Assembly: GCF_900101885.1 (NCBI RefSeq)
Contig: NZ_FNAN01000001.1
Location: forward strand, 496,001-560,000
Length of the DNA: 64,000 nucleotides
Direction of reading: 5' to 3'
DNA from: Dyadobacter soli
GTDB taxonomy: Bacteria > Bacteroidota > Bacteroidia > Cytophagales > Spirosomataceae
The number at the start of each line of letters is the position of its first letter. The first letter of the stretch is position 1. Made by a program: the position numbers and the translations under genes. Below are positions 16,137-25,225 of this stretch, piece by piece. The notes under the pieces were generated by a model. The model was not told the DNA's origin. It did not search any database and was given only the letters and a program-made list of their open reading frames with translations.

Positions 16137-17891
16137 ATGAAAAGTTATAAAAAATGGCTGCTGGCATGCGCTGTCGCTGTATTTACGATGACATCCTGCA
16201 AAGAAGAATTTCTCGATTACACGCCGCAGGGCGCGTTAGGGGAAGATTTGCTGGCTACGAAAGATGGCGTCAATTCATTGCTGATCGGCGCTTATGCGGC
16301 GCTCGACGGGCAGGGGAATTATGGATTGAATATCAATGGCGGCACCGCCTGGGCAGTTGGGCCCGACAATGCGATTTACGGCAGCGGGTACGGCGGCGAG
16401 TCGCACGCGATGCCGCTTTCGACAAGCGTCGAGCCTATTAACGAGTTTTTGAACGAGCGCTGGAAAGCCAGCTATGCGGGCGTGAGCCGGTGTAATGCGG
16501 TACTGCGTGTGGCTGCGAAAACGACGGAGCTAAGCGAGGCGGAGTTGAAAAACATCATCGGCCAGGCGAGGTTTCTCCGCGGGCATTACTATTTCGAATT
16601 GAAGAGAATGTACAATATGGTGCCGTGGATCGACGAGAACACGACGGATTTCAAGCAACCGAACGACAAGGATATCTGGCCGCTCATCGAGGATGATTTT
16701 AAATATGCAGTTGAGAACGTGACCGCGACGCAGCCGGACGCTGGAAGGGTCAACAAAACGACGGCACAGGCTTATCTGGGTAAAGTTTATTTGTACCAAA
16801 AGAAATACCCGGAAGCCAAAACGAATTTCGATTTCGTGATCAATGGCGGCATTACCAGCCGGGGTAAAAAGGTGGATCTGAATCCTGAATTCGAGGATAA
16901 CCACCGTCCGGAAAAGGAACTGGACAGTCCCGAAGCATTGTTTTCGATCGATATGGCGGCGAATGTCGGCAATGGAACGATCGCGACTGCCAACCAGGGT
17001 AGTATGCTCAATTTCCCGATCAACAGTCCTTTCGGCTGCTGCGGCAACTTTCTGCCCTCGATTGATCTGGTCAATTCTTTCCGTACCAATCCGAATACCG
17101 GCCTGCCTTACCTCGACGATTACAACAAACATGAGGTGAAGGCCGATATCGGTATCTTGTCGAGCCAGCCATTCACGCCCGACGCCGGTACGCTCGACCC
17201 GCGCCTCGACTGGACGGCGGGCAGGAGGGGTATTCCATTCAAAGATTGGGGACTAATGCCGGGCAACAACTGGATACGTAATTCCGTGGCAACCGGGCCG
17301 TATGTGAACCTCAAAAACATTTACTGGAATGCGACCAAAAACCTCTATTACGACGGTACCGCCTGGGCACCCGGCTCGGCGATCAATTATAACGTGATCA
17401 GTTTCGCCGACGTGTTACTCCTCGCGGCAGAAGCAGAAGCGCAGCTGGGTAACCTCGACATCGCGCAAGCGTATGTCAACCGCATCCGCACACGCGCGGC
17501 CAATCCGAAAGGCTTTTTGTACAAATACAAGGACGATGCCAAGCCGGAACTCGGCTTTTCGGCGACACCGGCAGCCAATTATCTCATTAAGCTCTACCCG
17601 GAAGGTAACTTCAAAGCAGGCGGAAAGGATTATGCGTTGAAAGCGATCTATTTCGAGCGGAAAATCGAGCTGGCCATGCAGGGGCACCGTTTTTTCGACC
17701 TCGTGCGCTGGGGACTGGCCGATAGTTTCCTGAATGCCTATTATGCCTACGAAATCAACAAAGTGACGGAAGTGACGGGCCTGAAATTCACGCCCAACAA
17801 GAACGAATATTACCCGATCCCGCAAACGCAGATTGACATCAGCACCGTTGACGGCAAGGCGACATTGAAGCAAAATCCGGGTTACCAATGA
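16137..17891 (+). CDS. SusD/RagB family nutrient-binding outer-membrane lipoprotein
   Basis: A 584-residue surface lipoprotein with signal peptide and lipobox ending MTSC (Cys21). The SusD pattern is clear: EEFLDYTPQG at the start of the mature protein, TPR-like helices including GQARFLRGHYYFELKRMYN, AQAYLGKVYLYQKKYPEAK, SFADVLLLAAEAEAQLG, and the C-terminal ERKIELAMQGHRFFDLVRW. SusD caps the SusC channel and presents glycans to it. Only 18 bp separate it from SusC. It is intact although its partner carries a stop codon. Confidence 0.95.
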   Translation: MKSYKKWLLACAVAVFTMTSCKEEFLDYTPQGALGEDLLATKDGVNSLLIGAYAALDGQGNYGLNINGGTAWAVGPDNAIYGSGYGGESHAMPLSTSVEPINEFLNERWKASYAGVSRCNAVLRVAAKTTELSEAELKNIIGQARFLRGHYYFELKRMYNMVPWIDENTTDFKQPNDKDIWPLIEDDFKYAVENVTATQPDAGRVNKTTAQAYLGKVYLYQKKYPEAKTNFDFVINGGITSRGKKVDLNPEFEDNHRPEKELDSPEALFSIDMAANVGNGTIATANQGSMLNFPINSPFGCCGNFLPSIDLVNSFRTNPNTGLPYLDDYNKHEVKADIGILSSQPFTPDAGTLDPRLDWTAGRRGIPFKDWGLMPGNNWIRNSVATGPYVNLKNIYWNATKNLYYDGTAWAPGSAINYNVISFADVLLLAAEAEAQLGNLDIAQAYVNRIRTRAANPKGFLYKYKDDAKPELGFSATPAANYLIKLYPEGNFKAGGKDYALKAIYFERKIELAMQGHRFFDLVRWGLADSFLNAYYAYEINKVTEVTGLKFTPNKNEYYPIPQTQIDISTVDGKATLKQNPGYQ

Positions 17892-17935
17892 TCCACCGGT
17901 AGTTTTTAGTTTAGATTCTCATAGTGTAATGTACC

Positions 17936-17967
17936 TCAGCCGGCCTCCGCAGAAGCCGGCTGATTTT
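17936..17967 (+). terminator. Rho-independent terminator after SusD
   Basis: TCAGCCGGC (17936-17944) pairs perfectly with GCCGGCTGA (17955-17963) across a 10-nt loop and is followed by TTTTGTTT. It separates the SusCD transcript from the enolase-family gene. Confidence 0.85.
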
Positions 17968-18071
17968 GTTTGATTGGTATTTTGATTTACTAAAACTGGA
18001 TAAAATTCAGATATTGGGTCAGGGTAGCGGCCTGTTATAAAGTCTGACATTTTGAAACACATTCCTAAATC

Positions 18072-19475
18072 ATGATTTCCGGAAAACCTGAACATTTTTC
18101 CCGACGCGAATTCGCCCGCCGGGCGGGTATGCTGGCAGCTGCCGGTATATTTGCGCCTGAAAATCCATTCCTTAACCCATTTTCGCCAGCTGTGAAGAAA
18201 ATCACCATCAAGAACGTAAGCTCCAACTTCGAGCGCGAGCCGCTGAACCCGTACCGTTTTAAAGGCAGCGCCATTACCGACAGCTGGCAGGCCATTGCCA
18301 TGCTCGAATCCGACTCGGGCATTCGCAAAGTGGGCCTCGGAACGCAGGGCGTTTTGTGGTCGGACTCGAAGGTTTTCGCGGCGCATTCCGAAAGTGCGGG
18401 TAATGCATTGATGTATGCAATGAGCGAACGGGCGTTGCAAATGATCAAAGGGACCTCTTTCAACGATCCCGTGCAATTGCTAGACGATCTGCTCCCGGAA
18501 GTACTCGCTTATGGAAAGAAAATTACCGGTAACCCGGATCTGAGGAAAACATTTGCATTGAATGCCCTCGTATGTGTAGACAACGCGGCCTGGCTGCTCT
18601 ATGCGCAGGAAAACGGGATGAAGCAGTTCGATGAAATGGTGCCCGCCGCATACCGGCCCGGGCTTTCCTACCGGCACGAAAAAGTGGCCAGCATTCCGTC
18701 GTTCGCCGTAGGTACTTCGCCGGAACGCATCAAACAGGCGGCCGATGAGGGGTATTTTATATTAAAACTCAAAACAGGCGCCGCCGGAACGCAGCAGGAA
18801 ATGATCGAGAAAGACATTGCCTTCCTGACGGCCGTACACAAGGCGATCGGACATTACGAAACGCCTTATACCCAAAACGGGAAGATTCCCTATTATTTCG
18901 ACGCGAACGGCCGGTACGAGAAGAAGGAGACATTGCTTCGTTTCCTGGATCATGCCAAAAAGATTGGTGCATTCGAGCAGATTGCCGTCATCGAGGAGCC
19001 TTTCGAGGAAAGCAACGAAGCATTCGTAGGCGACCTGGGCGTGCGCGTAGCAGCGGACGAGAGCGCACACACCGTGGAGGACGCCGCGCACCGGATTGAG
19101 CTGGGATATTCGGCGATTGCCGTAAAAGCTATTGCCAAAACGCTGAGTATGACCATGAAAATCACGCAATTGGCTTACGAAAAGAAGGTCCCGTGCTTCT
19201 GCGCCGACCTCACCGTGAACCCGATACTGGTCGACTGGAACAAAAACGTGGCCGCCCGTTTACAGCCTTTTCCCGGAATGTCGGTAGGCTTGCAGGAAAC
19301 GAACGGCCATCAATATTACAAGAATTGGGACAAGCTGGCGACCTTTCACCCGATGGCGAACGGCAGCTGGACGAAAACGCAAAAGGGCGTATACCTCACC
19401 GACAAATCGTTCTACGCAGAAAGCGGCGGCATTCTGGCGCCATCGGCGCATTACGACGCGATGTTTGCGGGGTGA
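18072..19475 (+). CDS. Enolase superfamily protein (mandelate racemase/muconate lactonizing type), exported
   Basis: A 467-residue enzyme with a twin-arginine-like leader (FSRREFARRAGMLAAAGIF). Members abstract a proton alpha to a carboxylate using Mg2+. Candidate catalytic elements are a K-x-K in ILKLKTG, metal ligands in YYFDANGRY (Asp), VIEEPFEE (Glu) and VAADESAH (Asp), and a Lys in IAVKAIAK. It lies just downstream of SusCD and could act on a sugar acid or related product (inference). Its 3' end overlaps the convergent M48 gene by 25 bp. The exact reaction is unknown. Confidence 0.8.
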   Translation: MISGKPEHFSRREFARRAGMLAAAGIFAPENPFLNPFSPAVKKITIKNVSSNFEREPLNPYRFKGSAITDSWQAIAMLESDSGIRKVGLGTQGVLWSDSKVFAAHSESAGNALMYAMSERALQMIKGTSFNDPVQLLDDLLPEVLAYGKKITGNPDLRKTFALNALVCVDNAAWLLYAQENGMKQFDEMVPAAYRPGLSYRHEKVASIPSFAVGTSPERIKQAADEGYFILKLKTGAAGTQQEMIEKDIAFLTAVHKAIGHYETPYTQNGKIPYYFDANGRYEKKETLLRFLDHAKKIGAFEQIAVIEEPFEESNEAFVGDLGVRVAADESAHTVEDAAHRIELGYSAIAVKAIAKTLSMTMKITQLAYEKKVPCFCADLTVNPILVDWNKNVAARLQPFPGMSVGLQETNGHQYYKNWDKLATFHPMANGSWTKTQKGVYLTDKSFYAESGGILAPSAHYDAMFAG

Positions 19476-21508
19476 TGGGTGTTGTATAGTTCGGCCATAA
19501 AGTCTAGCAGTAATTTTTTGTGGGCGAAATAGGTTTGGTAGGTCAATAGATTACATTGATTTACTGTTTGGAACATTAACTCGATGGCGTCTTCATTGTA
19601 GGATTTGTCGGCGAAATAGGCGGTGCTATTTTGTATATATTTATCCAATATTTCACCAACTTCAACCGTGATTATTTCCGAGTATAACGGGTTGACCTTT
19701 AATTCGATAAGCTGTTGTTTGAGTTTCGCTTCTGTTTCGGAAAGGTCAGAGATATTAAACTCAATTTGATCGAATGTGATGGTTGTTGAAAAAAAATGGG
19801 TCTGCTCCCTCATCTCTTCGATAATACGATACAGTCCTGCATTCGTTTCTTCAACTTTTTCCATATTTGCTGTAAGTGTTTGCAGTTGCCGTTCTTTCTG
19901 TTGATATAGCGCCGTCTGCGTGAAGAATTGATAAATGTTCGCGTCATTTTTTGCTATACTCTCCCGTACGAAGTCGAGTTCGTTGCGTAAACCTGGTAAA
20001 AGGAATGCTGCTTCATCGGCGGTGTATTTGCTTCCTGCATAATCGAAGGATTTAACCTGGGAACGACCTTCATTGATTGCTATTATCGTTTGAATATCGG
20101 ATTCAAGGGCTATTTCAAGATATATTCTGTCCACAGCTTCTTCGTTGAATAACTGAGTCTGATCAATAACCGTAGTTTTACCGTCTATCTCAGGAAACAC
20201 GGGGTTTTTGTTGTCGTAATACCCATTGAATACTTCGCTGAAAGCACCTTCGCGATAGGTTTTTAATATTGTTTCCTGAAATTCCTGATCTGTTTGCAAG
20301 CCTTCTTCCAGTGAAGAGCCGGGCGCGAAAAACAATTCACTGGTAAACCTTTGCTGAATGTTTTCTATTTCGCGGAACAACTCATAAGCTCGCCGGGAAT
20401 CTTCATTTCGCATTTGCTGATCCAATGCCATTAGCCTTTCTACGCGATCGTCGACGCTCGGGTGCGACGCCCATTGATCCGTGATAACCAATTTTGATTT
20501 ATTGTAACGATTTTGGGTCGATACCACCACGGGTAATCCGTTTAGAAATGTTAAGCCATCTTTTTCACCCAGGAATGTCAAAACAAATGCATGTTGCGAG
20601 TAAAAATTCCGGGGCCCACGGGCATTTTGGTAGTAACGGCTTGATACAAAATAGTAAGCGTAGTCGGCCAGTTCGAAGCGTTTGAGCGCGGTTGCGAGCG
20701 GTTCGGAACCCGCTAAATGTGCAGCGACTTCGTCGGCGTGAAATTCCATTTCCCGCGACAACGCGAGGTAGTTAAGATTAACAATATTATAAGCTTTTCT
20801 CAATACCCATTGGATGCCCTTCACAACCCATCTTGCGAGGGAGGATGCTATGCTGATATAAGCATTAGAACTTCCCCACCGTTCCAGCATATTGTCAAAC
20901 GATCCGTTGTCGTACAGCATGTTGTAAATGATGTAATTGACATTATAAACATAACTGCCGACTTTCATGCTGCGCTGCGAGAAATGTCCGAATTCATGCG
21001 CTATTACCGCTTTAAATTCGCTGACCGTTAAAGAATTAACGAGTCCCATTCCAATTTGGAGGTTTTTGCGAATTGGCAAAAACATACTCCAAAATCCCGA
21101 ATCGTAAAAAACGGCCGCATTAACCTCGGGAGATAAGTAAACTTTTTTAGGAAAATCGGTCTGAGATTCTTTCACAATTTCATGCAGCATTGCAAATAGC
21201 TCGGGCTGATCTTTTTCGCTGATTTCAGTGAGACCGGAGCGATCTACGACGTGCCTTTTAAATATGAATTTGATTAGGAAGAACAATACAAAGAATCCGA
21301 CGCAAAACAATCCGATAGCCAAACCGAATGTTATTCCTGTGAATTTCACATACACAAGCGCATAACCTCCGAGCGCGCATAAGCCGGTGAGAAGCACAGC
21401 CCCGCAAATTAACAGGATATAGATGACTACAAATTGCGCGATTGCGAACGATGCACGAAGCGTGTACTTTCGGAAATCTTCCGAAACTTTAACTTGATCA
21501 ATCAGCAT
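19451..21508 (-). CDS. M48 family metalloprotease, membrane-anchored
   Basis: A 685-residue zinc protease. Two hydrophobic segments near the N terminus (about 22-50 and 58-84) anchor it in the membrane. The zinc motif HEFGH sits at 171-175 in KAVIAHEFGHFSQRS, and the third ligand is probably the Glu of LSREMEFHADE, which is typical of M48 (HtpX/Ste24-like). The C-terminal 350 residues are coiled-coil-like and specific to this subgroup. DNA is somewhat more AT-rich than the neighbours. Likely role: membrane protein quality control (family knowledge). Confidence 0.9.
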   Translation of the reverse strand: MLIDQVKVSEDFRKYTLRASFAIAQFVVIYILLICGAVLLTGLCALGGYALVYVKFTGITFGLAIGLFCVGFFVLFFLIKFIFKRHVVDRSGLTEISEKDQPELFAMLHEIVKESQTDFPKKVYLSPEVNAAVFYDSGFWSMFLPIRKNLQIGMGLVNSLTVSEFKAVIAHEFGHFSQRSMKVGSYVYNVNYIIYNMLYDNGSFDNMLERWGSSNAYISIASSLARWVVKGIQWVLRKAYNIVNLNYLALSREMEFHADEVAAHLAGSEPLATALKRFELADYAYYFVSSRYYQNARGPRNFYSQHAFVLTFLGEKDGLTFLNGLPVVVSTQNRYNKSKLVITDQWASHPSVDDRVERLMALDQQMRNEDSRRAYELFREIENIQQRFTSELFFAPGSSLEEGLQTDQEFQETILKTYREGAFSEVFNGYYDNKNPVFPEIDGKTTVIDQTQLFNEEAVDRIYLEIALESDIQTIIAINEGRSQVKSFDYAGSKYTADEAAFLLPGLRNELDFVRESIAKNDANIYQFFTQTALYQQKERQLQTLTANMEKVEETNAGLYRIIEEMREQTHFFSTTITFDQIEFNISDLSETEAKLKQQLIELKVNPLYSEIITVEVGEILDKYIQNSTAYFADKSYNEDAIELMFQTVNQCNLLTYQTYFAHKKLLLDFMAELYNTHHPANIAS

Positions 21509-21536
21509 TTTAATTCGAATAGAGAGGATAAATAAA

Positions 21537-21576
21537 AAACCAATGCCGCCGGGATTTAGCCCTTTGACATTGGTTT
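21537..21576 (-). terminator. Rho-independent terminator of the thioredoxin-like gene
   Basis: AAACCAATG (21537-21545) and CATTGGTTT (21568-21576) are perfect inverted repeats. Read on the minus strand the stem is followed by TTTTATTTAT. It lies between the thioredoxin-like gene (ending 21610) and the M48 gene. Confidence 0.8.
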
Positions 21577-21609
21577 ACAACTTAAATAAAATGCGGGATA
21601 TTATTGCCG

Positions 21610-22095
21610 TCAGATTTGCCTTAGTGCCTTAAAAATCTCTGCATGCGGCTGCTCGCCTTCGAATGTCCTCACCAGGTTTCCTTTTTTGTCATAAATGGCA
21701 ATGTAAGGGAACGAGCGGATCTGGTAGTAGCGCTGAACGAGGTAGGACGTGCCTTCGGTGCCTACTTTGAAATTTGGATGAGTGCCGATACTGTACTGAT
21801 TGACAAACGGTTTCAACATATCCATTGACTGGAACGTAACCATTACCACCTGCTTGTTGGCAACGACGCTGGAATTTTTCAGCAGGTCTTTGGTAAAGCT
21901 CTGGCAATGTTCGCAATCGGGTGAAAAGTAGATGAGTACTACCGGCCCGGCTGCGAGCTGAGACGAAGTGTATTGCTGGCCATTTACCAGCCGGATTTGA
22001 AAAGGGGCTATTTTCTTACTGCTGGCGGCCACCTGGGCAAATCCATCCGACATGCCAACCAGCAATAACAACAAGAACGATAACTTACGGAACAT
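21610..22095 (-). CDS. Thioredoxin-like (TlpA/redoxin) exported protein
   Basis: A 161-residue protein with a signal peptide (about 1-20, ending GFAQ) and a thioredoxin fold. The redox motif is CEHC in YFSPDCEHCQSF, and the cis-Pro region is RSFPYIAIYDKKGNLV. It probably works as a periplasmic thiol-disulfide reductase or a sensor of extracytoplasmic redox state. It has its own terminator and stands apart from the DinB gene by about 50 bp. Confidence 0.88.
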   Translation of the reverse strand: MFRKLSFLLLLLVGMSDGFAQVAASSKKIAPFQIRLVNGQQYTSSQLAAGPVVLIYFSPDCEHCQSFTKDLLKNSSVVANKQVVMVTFQSMDMLKPFVNQYSIGTHPNFKVGTEGTSYLVQRYYQIRSFPYIAIYDKKGNLVRTFEGEQPHAEIFKALRQI

Positions 22096-22143
22096 AGCAT
22101 TTGGGTATTAAAATGAGTCCGCAAGTTATCAATCTTTGCACTA

Positions 22144-22710
22144 TCAGCGGCCGGTGGGGGCGCTAACTTTTTCGGAAATGTTGCGCAGCTGGCGGGTATG
22201 CCGTATCGAATGGCAAAGGACAAATTGCAGCCATTCCCAGCGGGTAAGGTAGGCAACCTGTGGAAATTCGAAATCGTTGCAGGTAAGCGAGAGGTCCTCG
22301 TTGGCTGCGACCTCACGGATTGCCGCGCGTTCTGCCTTGAATGCTTCGAGCAGTTGCTGCTGGTCGTGCGGACCGTCCGACGGGATGATGAACTCGGGAG
22401 ACTGGTATTTGGCTGTAAAATCGAGGAAAATCGATTCGATGACAGGCACGAACTGCGCCACGGGGCGATCGGTTTCGCCGGTCGAGCCGAGCAATGTCTC
22501 GGGAATACCCGACTCCGACATCAGGATGTGTTCGGCCACCTGGCCCGCCGTCCAGCTGCCTTCGAAGGGCACTGTATTGACTTGCGCCGGTTGTAACGCA
22601 GCGAGCACGGCGTAAAAATCCTGCTCAGTCTGGTCGAGGTCGTGCAATAGTTGTTTGCGGTCCATGGCTTCCGCGCTTTGAGTTTCGGATGATGATGAAT
22701 TGGCTGACAT
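22144..22710 (-). CDS. DinB family protein
   Basis: A 188-residue four-helix protein. The metal-binding His pattern of DinB/YfiT proteins is visible: the His of TAGQVAEHI and two His in LCHSIRHTRQL. Such proteins often act as thiol transferases that use bacillithiol or similar cofactors, or have no known substrate. The first 15 residues are Ser-rich and a start at Met16 (MDRKQLL) is also possible. It is the first of three DinB-type genes in the window. Confidence 0.85.
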   Translation of the reverse strand: MSANSSSSETQSAEAMDRKQLLHDLDQTEQDFYAVLAALQPAQVNTVPFEGSWTAGQVAEHILMSESGIPETLLGSTGETDRPVAQFVPVIESIFLDFTAKYQSPEFIIPSDGPHDQQQLLEAFKAERAAIREVAANEDLSLTCNDFEFPQVAYLTRWEWLQFVLCHSIRHTRQLRNISEKVSAPTGR

Positions 22711-22755
22711 AGTTGTATCTGGATTTAGTTGTTGATGAATCGATATAATGCGTTA

Positions 22756-23289
22756 TTATTTTTCCAAAACACCTTTCAGCGTTTGCAGGCTTTCTTCGAG
22801 ATCGGGGCCGAGCATGCCGTCGATAAACGCGTTGGTGATGTTCATCGGGTACTTGCTCTGGCCGCTCATGCCCCACGACACTTTCGTTTGGCTCGGCGAT
22901 AAGGCTTCGGTGGTCATTTCAGTCTCGGCAAGCCCTTCGAATGGCCTGATGAACCGCACTTCAAGATTCACCTGCTTACCCTCGTCGAGTAATTTGATCT
23001 TTTCTTCCCCCTTGCCGACATTGTCGTCCTGGCTGTCCCAGGCGTAAACGAAGCCTACGGTGCCGTCTGTACCCGTATAATCTTTCTTCATGTTAGGGTC
23101 GGCCATCACCCATTTGTTATAATACTGCTGGTTTTTGACGAATTTGACATAGTCAAAAACTTCCTGGCTGGGTTTGTTGATGGTGATCTCCCGTCTGACA
23201 TTGTATTCTTTGCTCACAAAAACCGCCGCCACCAGTACCAGCACAATGATGCCTACGATTACGTACAGGATTTTCTTGATAATCTTCAT
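22756..23289 (-). CDS. SRPBCC family protein with N-terminal membrane anchor
   Basis: A 177-residue protein. Residues about 1-28 (MKIIKKILYVIVGIIVLVLV) form a membrane anchor. The rest is a START/Bet v 1-like (SRPBCC) domain: VRREITINKPSQEVFDYV at its start, KVSWGMSGQSKYP in a late strand and a long C-terminal helix. These domains bind hydrophobic small molecules. It lies 45 bp upstream of DinB and after the DoxX gene, in the same direction, so the three are probably co-transcribed. Confidence 0.85.
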   Translation of the reverse strand: MKIIKKILYVIVGIIVLVLVAAVFVSKEYNVRREITINKPSQEVFDYVKFVKNQQYYNKWVMADPNMKKDYTGTDGTVGFVYAWDSQDDNVGKGEEKIKLLDEGKQVNLEVRFIRPFEGLAETEMTTEALSPSQTKVSWGMSGQSKYPMNITNAFIDGMLGPDLEESLQTLKGVLEK

Positions 23290-23414
23290 GTTATAAGAAG
23301 TTTAGATAAAGGGATTTTTAAATAAGTACGATACAAAACTATGGGAAACCTGCCTTACTAAAAGGGTGTGAAAATGCCAAAGAAAGGGCGGATTGCGACA
23401 GGTAACGCGGGGCG

Positions 23415-23795
23415 CTAAACGGTAGCGAAGGTTTGCCGTTGCAGCTTGTGGTAATAGATATAGGACACGGCAATCAGCACAAACCCGATGATGAAACCTG
23501 CCCACATATCGGGGCCGTCGCCGAATGCGATGTGCGAGTAAAAAGCGCCGAGCAAATCATAGAAAATGCCAGCATAGGCCCATTCCTTAATGCGGGGATA
23601 ACCCGGAACGAGGATTGCGATCAGGCCGAGGATTTTGGCAACACCCAGAAACGGAACAATGTAGGCCGGGTAACCAATGCGGGTCACGTGCTCAACCGCC
23701 TCAGGCGCGGAAATGGCGTCGTAAACAGATCCGATACCGAGCATGAGGGCAAGTATGCCCGTGACAACCCAGAAGATAATCTTTGTCTTTTTCAT
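23415..23795 (-). CDS. DoxX-like family membrane protein
   Basis: A 126-residue protein with four hydrophobic segments (about 6-24, 45-62, 70-88 and 98-115). The pattern matches the DoxX-like family, including GVAKILGLIAILVPGYPRIKEWAYAG and HIAFGDG. Family members are small inner-membrane proteins sometimes linked to thiol or oxidative stress; a specific role cannot be given. It is followed by the SRPBCC and DinB genes on the same strand. Confidence 0.88.
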   Translation of the reverse strand: MKKTKIIFWVVTGILALMLGIGSVYDAISAPEAVEHVTRIGYPAYIVPFLGVAKILGLIAILVPGYPRIKEWAYAGIFYDLLGAFYSHIAFGDGPDMWAGFIIGFVLIAVSYIYYHKLQRQTFATV

Positions 23796-23808
23796 AAGTC
23801 GATGTAGT

Positions 23809-24087
23809 TTAAATGGTTATAGAATGGATGGAATTTGATGCGGTGTTTGCCAATGCGTTTCCGGAATACTCGTCTTTCATCACGGACGCTTCATAACCAA
23901 AGCTTTCCAGCAACCCGGTTATGCTCGCGTTGCATACCGCATTGCTTTCGCAGCTGACCCGCAGGACCTTGTCACAATCTTCGAGGTCGAAACTGGCCCG
24001 ATAGCCATTGAATGCAAGGCAAATCAGATCGACCAGCAATCTCGCCTGACTATGTTTCCCCACGTTTGTTTTGAATACCTCTACCAT
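23809..24087 (-). CDS. Small hypothetical protein
   Basis: A protein of about 92 residues if it begins at Met (24087, MVEVFKTNVGKHSQ); an upstream start at 24123 is possible. The core (ARLLVDLICLAFNGYRASFDLEDCDKVLRV) has the beta-alpha-beta look of a small ferredoxin-like or heavy-metal-associated-like domain, without a C-x-x-C motif. It ends 14 bp before the DoxX gene and reads in the same direction. Function unknown. Confidence 0.6.
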   Translation of the reverse strand: MVEVFKTNVGKHSQARLLVDLICLAFNGYRASFDLEDCDKVLRVSCESNAVCNASITGLLESFGYEASVMKDEYSGNALANTASNSIHSITI

Positions 24088-24366
24088 GTGTTTCCGGTTG
24101 GTTTTGAGGGTGTTGAAGCGCACCCGGCCTGTGATGATTCCGATGATACAAACTAAGCGGGTTCAGGTCACAAAAACAGATGTGATTTGCGACATTGTCA
24201 GGGGGGGATTGTGACAAAGGGGGCCGGGGAGGCCGTAAGGTTGAAATAAACCGATCGATAATCCGCACCACTCGCACGCTCAATGACTTAGTTGCCGTGC
24301 CGTCACTTCTGATACCTTGCCGCTTTCGCAGCAATTCGCGGACAGCGTTAACGACAAGAGTTACCC

Positions 24367-25221
24367 ATGACAGACGACAGCGGAATGGTCGAGCAGGTGT
24401 TGCAGGCCACCCATTACCATGCATTGACAGGGCACACGGCCATGACATTCCGGGAAATGGTCAAGACCATCCATCCCGATAAATGCAAACACCCCCGTGC
24501 CCAGGACGCCACCAACCGTTTGCTCGAAATGTTCCGTCATTTTACCAGCGGAAGCAGCTTTACCGACGATTCCGGGCAATTTCTGACCAACGACCATTGG
24601 GTACTTTTCCAGGGCGACACACAGGCGATTACGCAAGCCAGGAGGAACCAACTTGAAATTGCGGCGGGCGCGACGGAGCATTTCAAGCGGTATATGCCTT
24701 ACAGCTGGGATTCCGATCACAGTTTTTTGCTTTTCAACCGGGCGGTTCCGCTCGCTAATCTCACATTACCCCAGGAGCACGTCAACTGGGTCTTATCGCG
24801 CTTGCTCGAATTCTGCATGCAGCTGCACAGGCGCGCGGGAAGGGCGCACCTCGGCCTGACTCCCGCACACGTGATGCTGGTGCCCGAAACGCACGGGATC
24901 GCCGTTGCAGGATTTTATCACACCGCCGAACTAGCCGGCAAAGTATCGACCATTTCGGCGGCGTACCGGCACTGGTATCCGGGGCAATTGCTGCGCGACA
25001 AAATGGCCACTGAACATGCAGACCTCGAAATGGTCAAGCGAATCGGCGCATACCTTCTGGGCGATCGCTCCGGATTGGGTACTGCACTGAGAAAAACGCA
25101 TCACCGCGAGTTTGTCGATTTTCTGCTGAGTTCCGACGACGATTCTTTAGCCTGTTACGAAAAATACCGCGAGATGCTCGATAGAAACTTTCCATCACAA
25201 TTCATACACTTAAACATCTGA
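24367..25221 (+). CDS. J-domain protein fused to a degenerate protein-kinase-like domain
   Basis: A 284-residue protein with two parts. Residues about 10-60 resemble a J domain: a helix MTFREMVKTI, then HPD at 36-38 in IHPDKCKHPRAQ, then a third helix. J domains stimulate Hsp70. Residues about 80-260 look like a kinase fold that has lost catalysis: HLGLTPAHVML (161-171) sits where active kinases have H-R/G-D...N, the DFG position reads AGF, and AAYRHWYPGQ resembles the APE segment. This is my alignment by eye. It opens a cassette with a VWA gene 4 bp later and a PurA paralogue. A scaffold or client-sensing role is an inference. Confidence 0.7.
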   Translation: MTDDSGMVEQVLQATHYHALTGHTAMTFREMVKTIHPDKCKHPRAQDATNRLLEMFRHFTSGSSFTDDSGQFLTNDHWVLFQGDTQAITQARRNQLEIAAGATEHFKRYMPYSWDSDHSFLLFNRAVPLANLTLPQEHVNWVLSRLLEFCMQLHRRAGRAHLGLTPAHVMLVPETHGIAVAGFYHTAELAGKVSTISAAYRHWYPGQLLRDKMATEHADLEMVKRIGAYLLGDRSGLGTALRKTHHREFVDFLLSSDDDSLACYEKYREMLDRNFPSQFIHLNI

Positions 25222-25225
25222 AATA

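Noticed and set aside
24195..24217. TTGTCA...TGACAA inverted repeat upstream of the J-domain gene
   Set aside because: A 6-bp arm pair with an 11-bp spacer is too short to call an operator without a known regulator.
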